This document shows, in pieces, positions 16,250-24,693 of a DNA stretch of 64,000 bases. Source of the stretch: Arthrobacter sp. DNA4 (GTDB taxonomy: Bacteria; Actinomycetota; Actinomycetes; Actinomycetales; Micrococcaceae); assembly GCF_024362385.1 (NCBI RefSeq), contig NZ_CP101466.1, forward strand, positions 3,720,001 through 3,784,000, given 5' to 3'. Each line of letters begins with the position of its first letter. Positions within the stretch are counted from its first letter, which is position 1. The notes beneath the pieces are model-generated. The model ran no database searches. It saw only the letters and a list, made by a program, of their open reading frames with translations, and was not told where the DNA came from. Position numbers and translations under genes: made by a program.

Positions 16250-16627
16250 CTATTTTCCCGTCTGCTGGAGCCACTTCATGGATTCGTCCCGGGACGTGAA
16301 GAAGCGGGTGGGGCAGGGCGGATTGTGGACGCCGAGGAAGAAGTTGGCGATGATCCGGTCCACGGGGCTCGACCCAAGCAGGGCAATGCGGTTGGCGGCG
16401 CACGGGATGGAGAACACTGAGCGCGCCTGGATGCTGACGTTTTCCGTGGTGGCCATGTCCACCAGCATCGGATAATTGCCGTCCCCTGCTATGCGGTTCA
16501 CCGCAGCCATCGCCGCCTGCGCATCCTCGACTTCTATCCGGACTTTGGGCTCCCACATAAGGTGGATGACGCCGTCCGCGCTCAGTTCCACGGTTCCCTT
16601 GCCGCCGTCGACCATTACGGGCTCCAT
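16250..16627 (-). CDS. Small STAS/SEC14-like (DUF7793-type) protein, function unknown
   Basis: A 125-residue cytosolic protein of mixed alpha/beta pattern (GTVELSADGVIHLMWEPKVRIEVEDAQAAMAAV...; MLVDMATTENVSIQARSVF). It resembles the STAS/SEC14-like small proteins repeatedly found in Arthrobacter genomes. The ATG at 16627 follows GGAGGGAGG, so it is preferred over the longer start at 16681. It is convergent with the rha regulator. No enzymatic motif is visible; it could be an anti-sigma-antagonist-like protein, but that is only fold-level inference. Confidence 0.65.
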   Translation of the reverse strand: MEPVMVDGGKGTVELSADGVIHLMWEPKVRIEVEDAQAAMAAVNRIAGDGNYPMLVDMATTENVSIQARSVFSIPCAANRIALLGSSPVDRIIANFFLGVHNPPCPTRFFTSRDESMKWLQQTGK

Positions 16628-16837
16628 ACCCCGCCTCCCTCCAGTGGGCAGTTCCTCAACCCCTCTATCTTGCACCAGCACCGGAGCGCCCAGCCCCCGG
16701 CCGGCCGCTCTTCCACCTCACGTCCCGCCCACGGCCAGCTTGACTCATCAGCATACTTACTAATACGTTGGTCGATGTGCCCGTGGCCTGGATCACGTTC
16801 CAACGCCGCGCGTCGCGGCCCGCGAGGGCTGCATCTG

Positions 16838-16852
16838 AAATGCACTGCATTT
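16838..16852. promoter_or_regulatory. 15-bp palindrome AAATGCACTGCATTT
   Basis: A perfect 7-bp inverted repeat around one central base in the 316-base gap (16628-16943) before the small secreted protein gene. It may be an operator or a chance palindrome. I see no gene in the rest of the gap. Confidence 0.35.
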
Positions 16853-16943
16853 GAAATAAACAGTTCCGCCGGGGTTCTCCATGGGGGCGGAATCCCGGGG
16901 GATTCATTGCGCCGCAACCCGGCGCTGAAAGGATTTACCGAAA

Positions 16944-17510
16944 ATGCGAACCAAGGTCTCAGCCTCAGTCACCGCCATTGCCCTCTCCGGCGCCATGCTC
17001 TTCGGCATGGCAGGCCCGGCGACGGCAGCAGCACCCGCGGCTCCTTCTGCCGCGTCCCAGTCACCACAAGCAGCCAACGTCACTGGAACCATCAACCAGA
17101 CCATTGACGGCGTGGGCACCTTCGTCGGCTCGTTTACGCCGTCCAATTTCAGCGTCCAGGACGGCCAACTGACCGTCACCGGTTTGGTGCAGGGCACCCT
17201 CACCGATCTTGCCGGCGTGGCCACTCCGGTGAGCCAGACCGTGACCACCACGGCCGCTGCGGCCCCAACCACCAACGCCGCGACGGCCGCAGGAGGCGGT
17301 TGCGACGTCGTGAACCTGGTCCTCGGGCCGCTGCACCTGGACGTCCTGGGGCTCAATGTCGACCTGAACCAGGTTGTCCTGGACATTGTTGCGCAGTCGA
17401 GGGCGGGCAAACTTGTCGGCAACCTTCTGTGCGCGGTCACCGGGCTCCTTGACGGCGGCAATGGCCTCAGCGGCCTGGCGAACCTGCTCAACCGGCTGCT
17501 GGGGCTCTAG
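16944..17510 (+). CDS. Secreted hypothetical protein
   Basis: A 188-residue protein with a clear Sec signal peptide (MRTKVSASVTAIALSGAMLFGMAGPATA, cleavage after about residue 28). The mature part begins with a beta-rich stretch (VTGTINQTIDGVGTFVGSF), then an Ala/Thr linker. The C-terminal region is hydrophobic, with two cysteines (GGGCDVVNLVLGPLHLDVLGLNVDLNQ and NLLCAVTGLLDG) likely forming a disulfide. Proteins of this look recur in Arthrobacter and Streptomyces without known function. Ribosome site GAAAGGA. It ends with a bidirectional terminator. Confidence 0.8.
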   Translation: MRTKVSASVTAIALSGAMLFGMAGPATAAAPAAPSAASQSPQAANVTGTINQTIDGVGTFVGSFTPSNFSVQDGQLTVTGLVQGTLTDLAGVATPVSQTVTTTAAAAPTTNAATAAGGGCDVVNLVLGPLHLDVLGLNVDLNQVVLDIVAQSRAGKLVGNLLCAVTGLLDGGNGLSGLANLLNRLLGL

Positions 17511-17522
17511 TTTCCCGGTAGT

Positions 17523-18986
17523 TCAACAAGCGGCTATTGCAGCGACACGATGGGCGGCCCTCCGGGGCCGCCCATCTTCTCTTTGGTGCTGCAGCTTCGT
17601 GACCACCAGGTTGCGGTAGGCCGCCCGGAGCGGGGCCATCTGCCGGAAACCAATCCGGCCGCCACCGAGCACCTTCGACGACGGATCCTGCCATTCGAAG
17701 AGCAGCAGCCCATTGATGGAAAACGCTGCCAGGGGCCCGTCCTTCACCAGTTCCAGGCGGTAGTAGTCCGTGGCGTCCTCCGCGGGCGGCAACGGGTCCG
17801 CGCCCTGCGCCACCAGCTCGAAGCCCGCACTCTTGCGCAGGTTGCAGGTGCGGAACGCCCGCTCAGACGGGTATTTGTGCCGGAAGTAGGAGACGTGCAG
17901 GGCGTCGATGTCGCCCGAGTGGTACTGCGGGTAGTGGCCAGTCCTGGGCGCGAGCGCCGGGCTGAAGAGATCCTGCCCGCCGTGCCCGGTGGCTGCGAAG
18001 AACACCATGGCCAGGCCCGGCTCCGCGAGCGGCATGAACTCCCAGCTGATCCGGATGCCGTCCGGGAATTCCACCGGGCACCACAACGTCCAGTGCGCGT
18101 GGTCGCCGAACTCCTGGTCGTCCAGCGCGCCGGACAGCTCCAGGGCACCCTCGTGGCTGCCGTGGCGCAACGGTCCTTCCGCTACCCATCCAGCCACATC
18201 CCCGGGCCCAGCCAGCGGGTTGCTGTAGAGGACCCGCTCCTTGACCGCTGCGGCCCCCATTAGGCGCGTCCCGCCGTCGTACTCATTGCCTTGGTACTGG
18301 TAGCTCCGCGATGCCAGTAGCCCGTACCCCAGCCCGCGCAGCTGCCGGGCCACCTCCCCGGCCACCAGCGAGGCACCGTGCTGCGAGAAATGCGTATCGT
18401 CGGCCAGGCCATCGGGCCAATATGCGTGCTCGCCCGGCGCGAAGTGGCAGAAGAGCTCCCTGGATCCTTCCCGGCCCAGCCGGAGATAAAGGTGCCGGGT
18501 CCACGCGTTGAGGTCCACCACGGGGACCCCGAGCTCCTGGCCCAGTTCGCGGACCACCTCCGGATAGTCGTCCAGGCTCTCTTCGAGGACGTACGACGAC
18601 GGCCCCTCCCCCGGGTGCCCGCCGCCCAGGAAGTGCCGGCGCTCCACGGAGGTGCACAGCACCGCCGCCGCGCCCCGGGCGCGCACCTCCCCCACCATGG
18701 CTCGCAGGTTGGCCGCGTAGCCGGTGCGGGCGGCCAGGTGCGGCCTCTTCTGGTCGTTGTGGCCGAACTGGATGAGCACGGCGTCGCCCGGGCCTGCTGC
18801 GGTGAGCAGCTCCTCCCAGAGCCCCTCCGTGCGGAACGATTCGGTGTCGGCGCCGCCCTTGGCGAAGTTGTGCACCGTTCCCCACGTGAAGGTGAGGGGT
18901 GCCAGCTGCGCTCCCCAACCGCTCATGGGGAACTCGTGCGTGGGACAGTTGGCAACGGTGGAGTCTCCGGCCAGCAGGATTTTCAT
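17523..18986 (-). CDS. Rhamnogalacturonan acetylesterase fused to DUF1961 domain (YesT-YesU fusion)
   Basis: A 487-residue two-domain protein. Residues 1 to about 240 are an SGNH hydrolase of the rhamnogalacturonan acetylesterase type (CE12, like YesT): nucleophile Ser in LLAGDSTVA, GWGAQL, FGHNDQKRP, and Asp/His in DDTHFSQHGA. Residues about 250-465 match DUF1961/YesU, a lectin-like jelly roll (RISWEFMPLAEPGLAMVFF, DIDALHVSYFRHKYPSERAFRTCNLRKS). In Bacillus subtilis yesT and yesU are separate neighbours in the rhamnogalacturonan locus. There is no signal peptide, so it is cytosolic. It is last in the ABC transporter operon. The final 20 or so residues read through a terminator hairpin and are probably not conserved. 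Confidence 0.88.
   Translation of the reverse strand: MKILLAGDSTVANCPTHEFPMSGWGAQLAPLTFTWGTVHNFAKGGADTESFRTEGLWEELLTAAGPGDAVLIQFGHNDQKRPHLAARTGYAANLRAMVGEVRARGAAAVLCTSVERRHFLGGGHPGEGPSSYVLEESLDDYPEVVRELGQELGVPVVDLNAWTRHLYLRLGREGSRELFCHFAPGEHAYWPDGLADDTHFSQHGASLVAGEVARQLRGLGYGLLASRSYQYQGNEYDGGTRLMGAAAVKERVLYSNPLAGPGDVAGWVAEGPLRHGSHEGALELSGALDDQEFGDHAHWTLWCPVEFPDGIRISWEFMPLAEPGLAMVFFAATGHGGQDLFSPALAPRTGHYPQYHSGDIDALHVSYFRHKYPSERAFRTCNLRKSAGFELVAQGADPLPPAEDATDYYRLELVKDGPLAAFSINGLLLFEWQDPSSKVLGGGRIGFRQMAPLRAAYRNLVVTKLQHQREDGRPRRAAHRVAAIAAC
17549..17576. terminator. Bidirectional terminator overlapping the 3' end of the acetylesterase gene
   Basis: A perfect 12-bp stem (17549-17560 with 17565-17576) and 4-base loop, followed by TTCTCTTT on the plus strand. 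It serves the secreted-protein gene and lies inside the last codons of the convergent acetylesterase frame. Confidence 0.8.
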
Positions 18987-19020
18987 AGTGGTTCTTTTCC
19001 TTTGATGCCCGCGGGCAGAG

Positions 19021-19893
19021 TCAGCCTTTGACGGAGCCGATGAGCATGCCCTTGGCGAAGTGCTTCTGCAGGAACGGGTAGAAGATGAGGATGGGCAGGG
19101 TGGCCACCACGATCACCGCGAACTTGATCCCCTGTTCGGGCGGGATGTAGTTGGGGTCAACGTTGCCCGTGCCCAGCAGGTCCGAGGCCGCCGTGACCTG
19201 GCGCAGGTACATCTGGAGGGTCCACTTGGAGTTGTCGCTCAGGTAGAGCAGGGGCGACATGAAGTCGTTCCAGATTCCCACGGCGTAGAACAGCGCGAAA
19301 GTGGCCAGGACCGGCTTGGACAGGGGCAGCAGGATCCGCCACAGGATCCCGATCTCGGTGGCGCCGTCCATCTTGGCCGATTCCTCCAGTTCGGCAGGGA
19401 GTTCCTGGAAGAAGTTCTTGATGATGATCAGGCTGAACGGGTTGATGGCCGCGGGCAGGATCAGGGCCCAGTAGGAGTTGAGCAGGCCCAGGTCCTTGAC
19501 CAGCAGGAAGGTGGGGATCATGCCGCCGGAGAAGACCATGGCAAAGACCACCAGGGACAGGATGGCGTTCCTGCCCCGCAGGGTTTTCTTGGCCAGCGGG
19601 TAGGCCATGGTCACGGTGAAGGCCAACTGGACCAGCGTGCCCACCGCGGTGACCAGGATGGTGGTCACCAGGGCGCGCACGAATGCCGGGGTCGCGAAGA
19701 TGTATTCGTAGGAGCCCAGGGTGAACTGTTCGGGCCAGACGAAGAATGCCCGGCGCGTGATTTCTGCTTCGGTGGCAAACGATCCGGCGAAGACGTACAC
19801 GAACGGCAACAGGGTAATGAGGCCGATCAGGGACAGGAAGACGTAGTTGGCGGCGTCAAAGATCCGGCCGCCGCGGGTGTTGTGGATTTTCAT
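19021..19893 (-). CDS. Carbohydrate ABC transporter permease (YtcP/LplC-like)
   Basis: A 290-residue inner-membrane permease with six hydrophobic helices and the EAA loop (ELEESAKMDGATEIGILWRILLPLSKP) that docks the ATPase. N-terminal FLSLIGLITLLPFVYVFAGSFA and C-terminal GVKF/HFAKGMLIGSVKG-like ends place it in the YtcP/LplC branch (CUT1), which in Bacillus imports rhamnogalacturonan or complex oligosaccharides. It pairs with the upstream permease and the binding protein; no ATPase gene is in the window, as usual for CUT1 systems sharing an MsmX-type ATPase. Confidence 0.9.
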   Translation of the reverse strand: MKIHNTRGGRIFDAANYVFLSLIGLITLLPFVYVFAGSFATEAEITRRAFFVWPEQFTLGSYEYIFATPAFVRALVTTILVTAVGTLVQLAFTVTMAYPLAKKTLRGRNAILSLVVFAMVFSGGMIPTFLLVKDLGLLNSYWALILPAAINPFSLIIIKNFFQELPAELEESAKMDGATEIGILWRILLPLSKPVLATFALFYAVGIWNDFMSPLLYLSDNSKWTLQMYLRQVTAASDLLGTGNVDPNYIPPEQGIKFAVIVVATLPILIFYPFLQKHFAKGMLIGSVKG

Positions 19894-19895
19894 GG

Positions 19896-20870
19896 CTAGA
19901 ACAGTCCGCTCTGGTTGAATCGCTTGGCCAGCCAGTTGGTGCCGAAGATCAGCACGATGCCCACCAGGGATTTGAACAGGCCCACTGCGGTGGAGTAGCT
20001 GTAGGCGCCTTGGGTGATGCCCACGAAGTAGACGTACGTGTCAAAGACGTCCGCCACCTCACGGTTGAGCGCGTTGGTCATCAGGTAGATCTGTTCGAAC
20101 CCGGTGTTGAGCATCTGCCCGATGGCCAGGATCAGCATCACGATGATCGTGGAACGGATCGCCGGAAGCGTGATGTGCCAGACGCGCCGGAAGCGGCCGT
20201 CGCCGTCGATGATCGCGGCCTCGTACTGGTCCTGGTCCACGGTTGAAAGGGCGGCCAGGAAGATGATGGTGCCCCACCCGGTGTTCTTCCAGATCTCCTG
20301 CAGCACGATCAATGGCCGGAACCAGGCAGGATCTGACAGGAAGTCGATGTGCGTGCCCATGGCGTTGTTCAGGAACTGGAACAGCGGCCCGATGTCCAGG
20401 GCAAACAGCAGGAAGCTCAGCGACGCCACGATCGTCCAGGACAGGAAGTGCGGGATGTACACCAGCGTCTGGACCGTGCGCTTGAGGATGGACAGCCGGA
20501 CCTCGTTCAGCAGCAGCGCCAGGATGATGGTCAGCGGGAAGGCCACCCCGAGGTTCAGGAAGGCAAGGATCAGGGTGTTGCCCAGCAGCCGGGGGAAGTC
20601 CGGGTTGGCGAAGAAGTCCTCAAAGTTGCGGAACCCCACCCAGGGGCTGCCGTTCACGCCCAGGAACGGCACGTAGTCCTTGAAGGCGATGGTGACCCCG
20701 TACATGGGGGCATAGCGGAACACCGCGAAATACACCACGCCGGGCAGCAGCAACAGGTACAGCCATTTGTAGTGCGCGAAATGGACGGAGAACCTGCCCC
20801 CGTTCCGGGGAGCGGGCGCGGTCCTGCGCGTCCGCTCCCCGGCGAGGGTGTCAATGACAGGGGCTGCCAT
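19896..20870 (-). CDS. Sugar ABC transporter permease (YteP/LplB-like)
   Basis: A 324-residue permease with a cytosolic N-terminal tail and six membrane helices. The YAPMYGVTIAFKDYVPFLGV stretch after the first helix is characteristic of the LplB/YteP group, and QYEAAIIDGDGRFRRVWHITLPAIR is the EAA loop. It begins one base after the stop of the binding-protein gene and ends two bases before its partner permease, so all three are translated together. Confidence 0.92.
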   Translation of the reverse strand: MAAPVIDTLAGERTRRTAPAPRNGGRFSVHFAHYKWLYLLLLPGVVYFAVFRYAPMYGVTIAFKDYVPFLGVNGSPWVGFRNFEDFFANPDFPRLLGNTLILAFLNLGVAFPLTIILALLLNEVRLSILKRTVQTLVYIPHFLSWTIVASLSFLLFALDIGPLFQFLNNAMGTHIDFLSDPAWFRPLIVLQEIWKNTGWGTIIFLAALSTVDQDQYEAAIIDGDGRFRRVWHITLPAIRSTIIVMLILAIGQMLNTGFEQIYLMTNALNREVADVFDTYVYFVGITQGAYSYSTAVGLFKSLVGIVLIFGTNWLAKRFNQSGLF

Positions 20871-22400
20871 TTACTTGTTGTCCTGCCAGAGCTTGTTGAT
20901 TTCTTCCTTGACCTTGTTGCCGCCGCTGGTGTCCCACAGCTTGATGGCATCCTTGAGGCCCTGTTCGTCGATCTGTCCGGCCAGGTACTTGATCCGCGCG
21001 TCGGCCACGATGTTGTCCAACTGGGCACCCTTGGCCACGTAGGTGGCTGAAACGTAGGGCGCTGCCGGGTTGTAGACGGCGCTCTTGAGGTCTTCGGCCA
21101 TGACGTCGGTGCGCTTGTCGAAGACCTGCTGTTCGTAGTCGGAGGCCTGCTTCACGGGGTAGAACTGGTTGCCGGCAACGTTCATGCCCAGCTGGGCGTA
21201 GCTCTTAATGTCGGTGCTGACGGCCTTGCCCTCCGGCGTCTCCGGCTTGATGGTGGCCGCCTTGCCGGCCTCCACCGTGAAGTTCACGCCCTCGATGCCG
21301 TTGTTCAGCAGGACCGCAACATCCTTGCCGTTCATGGTGTTGAGGAAGGCCAGGACCTTGTCCAGTTCAGCCTCGCTCTTGACGCTGGCCTTGGGGATGG
21401 CAAGGAAGCCTGAGTAGCCGTCGGTGGGGTGGGCGCGCAGTTTGCCGTCCGGGCCTTCGAGGTTGCCCACGAAGCCCACCTTGTTCTGGAAGTTGGTGGG
21501 GTCTGCCTGCTTGAAGAGGTTGATGAGCACGCTCACGCGGGAATCGACGTCGACGATGATGCCGCCCTTGCCATTGAAGAACGGCTCGTTCCACTTCGTG
21601 CTGTCAAAGGTGGCGAAGTCCGGGTTGATGAGCTTTTCGTCCACCATCTTCTTGATGAACCGGTCTGCCTCGAGGAACTCGTCGGTCTCGAAGCTGGGAA
21701 TGAGCTTCCCGTCCCGCTCCGTCCAGCGGTTCCCGGCGCCGTACCATTCCTCGATCAGGTCGTAAGGGCTGTTCGTGCCCAGCGCACCCCACTTGGGGAT
21801 GGTGATGCCGTAGGTGTCATTGACGCCGTTGCCGTCCGGATCCTGCTCGGTGAAGGCCTTTGCCACCTTGTACAGGTCCTCCGTGGTCTTAGGCGGCTGC
21901 AGGCCCAGCTTGTCCAGCCAGTCCTGCCGGAACATGACAGCCGCGCGCATCGGGGAGCGGCCGCGGAAAACGCCGTAAACCTTGCCGTTGACGCTGGCGT
22001 TCTTCTGGATATCCGGAAAGGTGGTCTTGAGGTTGGGGTACTTGTCCAGTTTGTCGGTGAGGTCCCAGAACGCGCCCGCCTGGGCGTTCTTGACGAAGCC
22101 GGGTGTTTTGCCCTGGATCACCATGACCTGCGGGATGTCGGATCCCGCCAGCGTGATGTTGGTCTTGTCCTCGTAGGAGGCGTTCGGCGCCCAGTTGATC
22201 TTGACCTGCTTGCCCGTGAGCTCCTCCAGCTTCTTCTGGACTGCACCGTCCGCTGCGGGCGGCTGGGCCTCCAGGAACGGGGCCATGATGGACACCGACG
22301 TGAGGTCCGCTGCCGGGGCGTCCCCGCCACTGCAGGCCGTGAGGGACAGCGCCGTGGCAGTTACGACGGCGGCGGCCAGGGAGAGTTTGCGATGGATCAT
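20871..22400 (-). CDS. Extracellular solute-binding lipoprotein (YtcQ/LipO-like)
   Basis: A 509-residue type 1 extracellular solute-binding protein. The signal peptide ends in a lipobox (LSLTACSG), so it is a membrane-anchored lipoprotein. The length and the DPDGNGVNDTYGIT stretch fit the LipO/YtcQ subgroup that works with YteP/YtcP permeases. A LacI-type operator lies 55 bases upstream, giving this operon its own rhamnose-linked control separate from the upstream DUF624 gene. Probable ligand: rhamnogalacturonan-derived oligosaccharide, by context. Confidence 0.9.
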   Translation of the reverse strand: MIHRKLSLAAAVVTATALSLTACSGGDAPAADLTSVSIMAPFLEAQPPAADGAVQKKLEELTGKQVKINWAPNASYEDKTNITLAGSDIPQVMVIQGKTPGFVKNAQAGAFWDLTDKLDKYPNLKTTFPDIQKNASVNGKVYGVFRGRSPMRAAVMFRQDWLDKLGLQPPKTTEDLYKVAKAFTEQDPDGNGVNDTYGITIPKWGALGTNSPYDLIEEWYGAGNRWTERDGKLIPSFETDEFLEADRFIKKMVDEKLINPDFATFDSTKWNEPFFNGKGGIIVDVDSRVSVLINLFKQADPTNFQNKVGFVGNLEGPDGKLRAHPTDGYSGFLAIPKASVKSEAELDKVLAFLNTMNGKDVAVLLNNGIEGVNFTVEAGKAATIKPETPEGKAVSTDIKSYAQLGMNVAGNQFYPVKQASDYEQQVFDKRTDVMAEDLKSAVYNPAAPYVSATYVAKGAQLDNIVADARIKYLAGQIDEQGLKDAIKLWDTSGGNKVKEEINKLWQDNK

Positions 22401-22454
22401 ATTTCGTCCTTTTCCACTTCTTTGAGGTTTGTTGGGCTGGCTGGCCCACGGTTT

Positions 22455-22466
22455 TGATACGTTTCA
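22455..22466. promoter_or_regulatory. LacI-type operator before the YtcQ-like gene
   Basis: TGATACGTTTCA, a near-palindrome with central CG, matches the operators at the rhaM promoter and lies 55 bases before the binding-protein start. Confidence 0.68.
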
Positions 22467-22522
22467 TTCCTACGCCGGCACAAGGTTGCACCCACCGGAA
22501 GCAACCAGGGCGGCGAAGGATG

Positions 22523-23191
22523 TCAGGCGGCGGGAGCCCCTTGGAGGGCGGTGCGCGCGGCAGGCTCCCCCGCCGCGGCCACCGACTCGTCATTGGCCGC
22601 GAAGAAGCGGTCACACAACCAGCCGGTGAGGTAGAGCCAGGCCCCGATGCTGAAGAATGGAACCAGGCCCGGAAGGCAACTGCTGGCATAAAGTACCGCG
22701 GCGGAGACAAAGAGCAGGATGACCGTTCCCGCCAGGTGCCGCACAGCGAACCGGGATGACATCAGCAGGTACTGGGGCAAGGTCAGCTCGTACCGGGCAT
22801 ACATCGGGAACACGTAGCAAACGGCCCCCGCCAGGAAGATTGCGGCAACAAGGATGCCGCTTACCATGAACTGCGCCAGGACTCCCCTGCCTCCGGAAAA
22901 ATAGTTCCAGTTCAGGACAAGGGCCGCCGCAATGGCCATGACCGGGAAAGCCAGGGCGTTGGCCCGGACAAAGTTGCGGAAGTATGCGGAGGCAAACTCC
23001 CGCAGCAGCGGAACAGCATTGCCTGCAGCCCGCTTGCGCACCGCAATCTGTGCCGCGGCGGTGGCCGGGCCCGCACCAAAGATGCCAAAACCCAGCAGGG
23101 TAAAGGCAATCCACAGCAGGTTCAGGCCGGCAATCCATACGAGCGTGTCAAAAAATGAGTAGGCGCGCGCACTGAAGGTCCCGGACAGCAT
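22523..23191 (-). CDS. DUF624 membrane protein (YesL-like)
   Basis: A 222-residue membrane protein with five or six hydrophobic helices matching DUF624/YesL: an early conserved region (YSFFDTLVWIAGLNLLWIAFTLLG, then FGAGPATAAAQIAVRK) and a central YFRNFVRANALAFP. Family genes accompany LplB/YteP-type sugar ABC transporters in Firmicutes and Actinobacteria; the biochemical role is unknown. GGGAG precedes the ATG. It is divergent from the Gfo/Idh/MocA oxidoreductase across a 255-base promoter region with two operator types. Confidence 0.82.
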   Translation of the reverse strand: MLSGTFSARAYSFFDTLVWIAGLNLLWIAFTLLGFGIFGAGPATAAAQIAVRKRAAGNAVPLLREFASAYFRNFVRANALAFPVMAIAAALVLNWNYFSGGRGVLAQFMVSGILVAAIFLAGAVCYVFPMYARYELTLPQYLLMSSRFAVRHLAGTVILLFVSAAVLYASSCLPGLVPFFSIGAWLYLTGWLCDRFFAANDESVAAAGEPAARTALQGAPAA

Positions 23192-23312
23192 GGCACGGCT
23201 CCCTTCTGTTCTCCATCGTTGCAGAGGCGAAGCGGAAAGTGTCCCGCATCACGCTGGTAATCGGTTTCTCGAAAATGTAGACCCGCTGCCCGTCCTCGGT
23301 CAAGCGGAAATT

Positions 23313-23324
23313 TGAATCGTTACA
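23313..23324. promoter_or_regulatory. LacI-type operator (rha family) before oxidoreductase
   Basis: TGAATCGTTACA, central CG, preceded by TT; matches sites at 15092 and 22455. It lies in the divergent region of the DUF624 gene and the oxidoreductase. Confidence 0.65.
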
Positions 23325-23364
23325 TTGCTGGACTGCGGCCGCCTCTTTGCCGCACACTAAAAGC

Positions 23365-23378
23365 TGGAAAGCGCTTGC
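23365..23378. promoter_or_regulatory. Second LacI-type operator (GAAANCGNTT family)
   Basis: TGGAAAGCGCTTGC, differing at one base from the site at 29930 (TGGAAAACGCTTGC on the opposite strand). Both promoters therefore carry one site of each family. Confidence 0.6.
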
Positions 23379-23446
23379 TGCCTCGACGCTCGCGCACATG
23401 ATGCAGGTGCCCGCAAGGCAGGTGCCAGTGGCCAGAACGGAGATCC

Positions 23447-24652
23447 ATGAAAACGGCAACGGAAGCCGCCGGCAGCGCCGCCGCAGCTTCAGCAACAGCC
23501 CCGGCACGGGTTGCACTGGTGGGAGTGCACGGCTTCGGCACCCACCATCTGCGGAACCTCCAGCGCCTGCAGGCGGCAGGCAGTGTCAGCCTGGTCGCCG
23601 TGGCGGACCCGCAGCCGCAGGCACCCGGCACCCTCCCGCCGTCGGCCGCCGTCTACCCGGGGCTCGGGGAGCTCCTCACCGCTACCCGGGACCTGGACCT
23701 GGTCATCGTGGCCACCCCCATCCAGACGCATGCCCCGCTGGCCTTGGCCGCCCTGGCCACTGACGCTGAGCTGTACCTTGAAAAGCCACCTGTCGCCTCC
23801 CTGGCCGACTTCAACCGGATGCGCACGGCAGCCGCCGGGTCAGGCCGCGGGGTGCAGATCGGCTTCCAGAGCCTCGGCTCGCACGCGCTTGGAGCCATCG
23901 AAGAACTGCTCGCCGCCGGGACCATCGGAACACTGGAGGGCATCTCCGCCACCGGCCGGTGGGTCCGGGACAGGGCCTACTACACGCGCTCCCGCTGGGC
24001 AGGAAAACGCAGCATTAACGGCGTGGATGTGGTGGATGGCGTGGCCACCAACCCGTTGGCGCACGCGGTGGCAACCGCCCTCCGGATTGCCGGGGCGCGC
24101 ACCACAGCAGACCTCGCGTCCGTGGAAACCGAGCTGTACCGGGCCAATGACATCGAGTCCGATGACACCTCCGTGATCCGGATCCGCACCGCAGCGGGCC
24201 TGCCCATCACCTGCGCCCTGACCATCTGTGCCCCGGAATCCGTTGAACCGTACGTCACCCTGCAGGGTTCGGTAAGCACGGCTGTGTTCCACTACACCGA
24301 GGACCGCCTGACGGTGGAGTCGGCGGCCGGTCGCACGGAGGAAACCTTCGCCCGGGACGACCTGACGGAGAATCTCCTGGCCCACCGCGGCCACGGCGTT
24401 CCGCTTACCAGCAGCCTGGCGGACAGCGGAGCCTTCATGCTGGTGCTGGAAGCCATCCGGACCGCACCGCCGCCCGCCCCCATCGATCCCGCCTGCGTCC
24501 ACTGGGAAGGCGAAGGAGACGCTGCGCATGCCGTGGTGGTGGGCATCGAGGAAGCCCTGGAGCGCGCGGGCCGGCAGCATGCCACGTTCAGCGAGATTGG
24601 GCTCCCCTGGGCTGTGGCCGCGCCGGTGGTCTTCGACATCCCTGCGTCCTGA
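23447..24652 (+). CDS. Gfo/Idh/MocA family oxidoreductase
   Basis: A 401-residue NAD(P)-dependent sugar oxidoreductase. The N-terminal Rossmann domain starts ARVALVGVHGFGTHHLRNL (an unusual GVHGFG loop instead of GxGxxG), then ATPIQTHAPLA and the EKP motif (YLEKPPVASL). The C-terminal domain has RSRWAGKRSINGVDVVDGVATNPLAHAV. It is closely similar along its length to the split gene at 40138-41232, including ASVETELYRANDIESDDTSV, so the two are paralogs. The single-gene unit carries both operator types upstream and a terminator downstream. Substrate unknown; a rhamnose- or uronate-containing glycoside is plausible. Confidence 0.87.
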   Translation: MKTATEAAGSAAAASATAPARVALVGVHGFGTHHLRNLQRLQAAGSVSLVAVADPQPQAPGTLPPSAAVYPGLGELLTATRDLDLVIVATPIQTHAPLALAALATDAELYLEKPPVASLADFNRMRTAAAGSGRGVQIGFQSLGSHALGAIEELLAAGTIGTLEGISATGRWVRDRAYYTRSRWAGKRSINGVDVVDGVATNPLAHAVATALRIAGARTTADLASVETELYRANDIESDDTSVIRIRTAAGLPITCALTICAPESVEPYVTLQGSVSTAVFHYTEDRLTVESAAGRTEETFARDDLTENLLAHRGHGVPLTSSLADSGAFMLVLEAIRTAPPPAPIDPACVHWEGEGDAAHAVVVGIEEALERAGRQHATFSEIGLPWAVAAPVVFDIPAS

Positions 24653-24662
24653 TGCGCTTCAG

Positions 24663-24691
24663 GACCCGGCGGCGCAGCCAGCCGCCGGGTC
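24663..24691. terminator. Hairpin between oxidoreductase and MFS gene
   Basis: A 10-bp stem (GACCCGGCGG 24663-24672 with CCGCCGGGTC 24682-24691) followed by TTTC, lying between two convergent genes. Confidence 0.65.
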
Positions 24692-24693
24692 TT

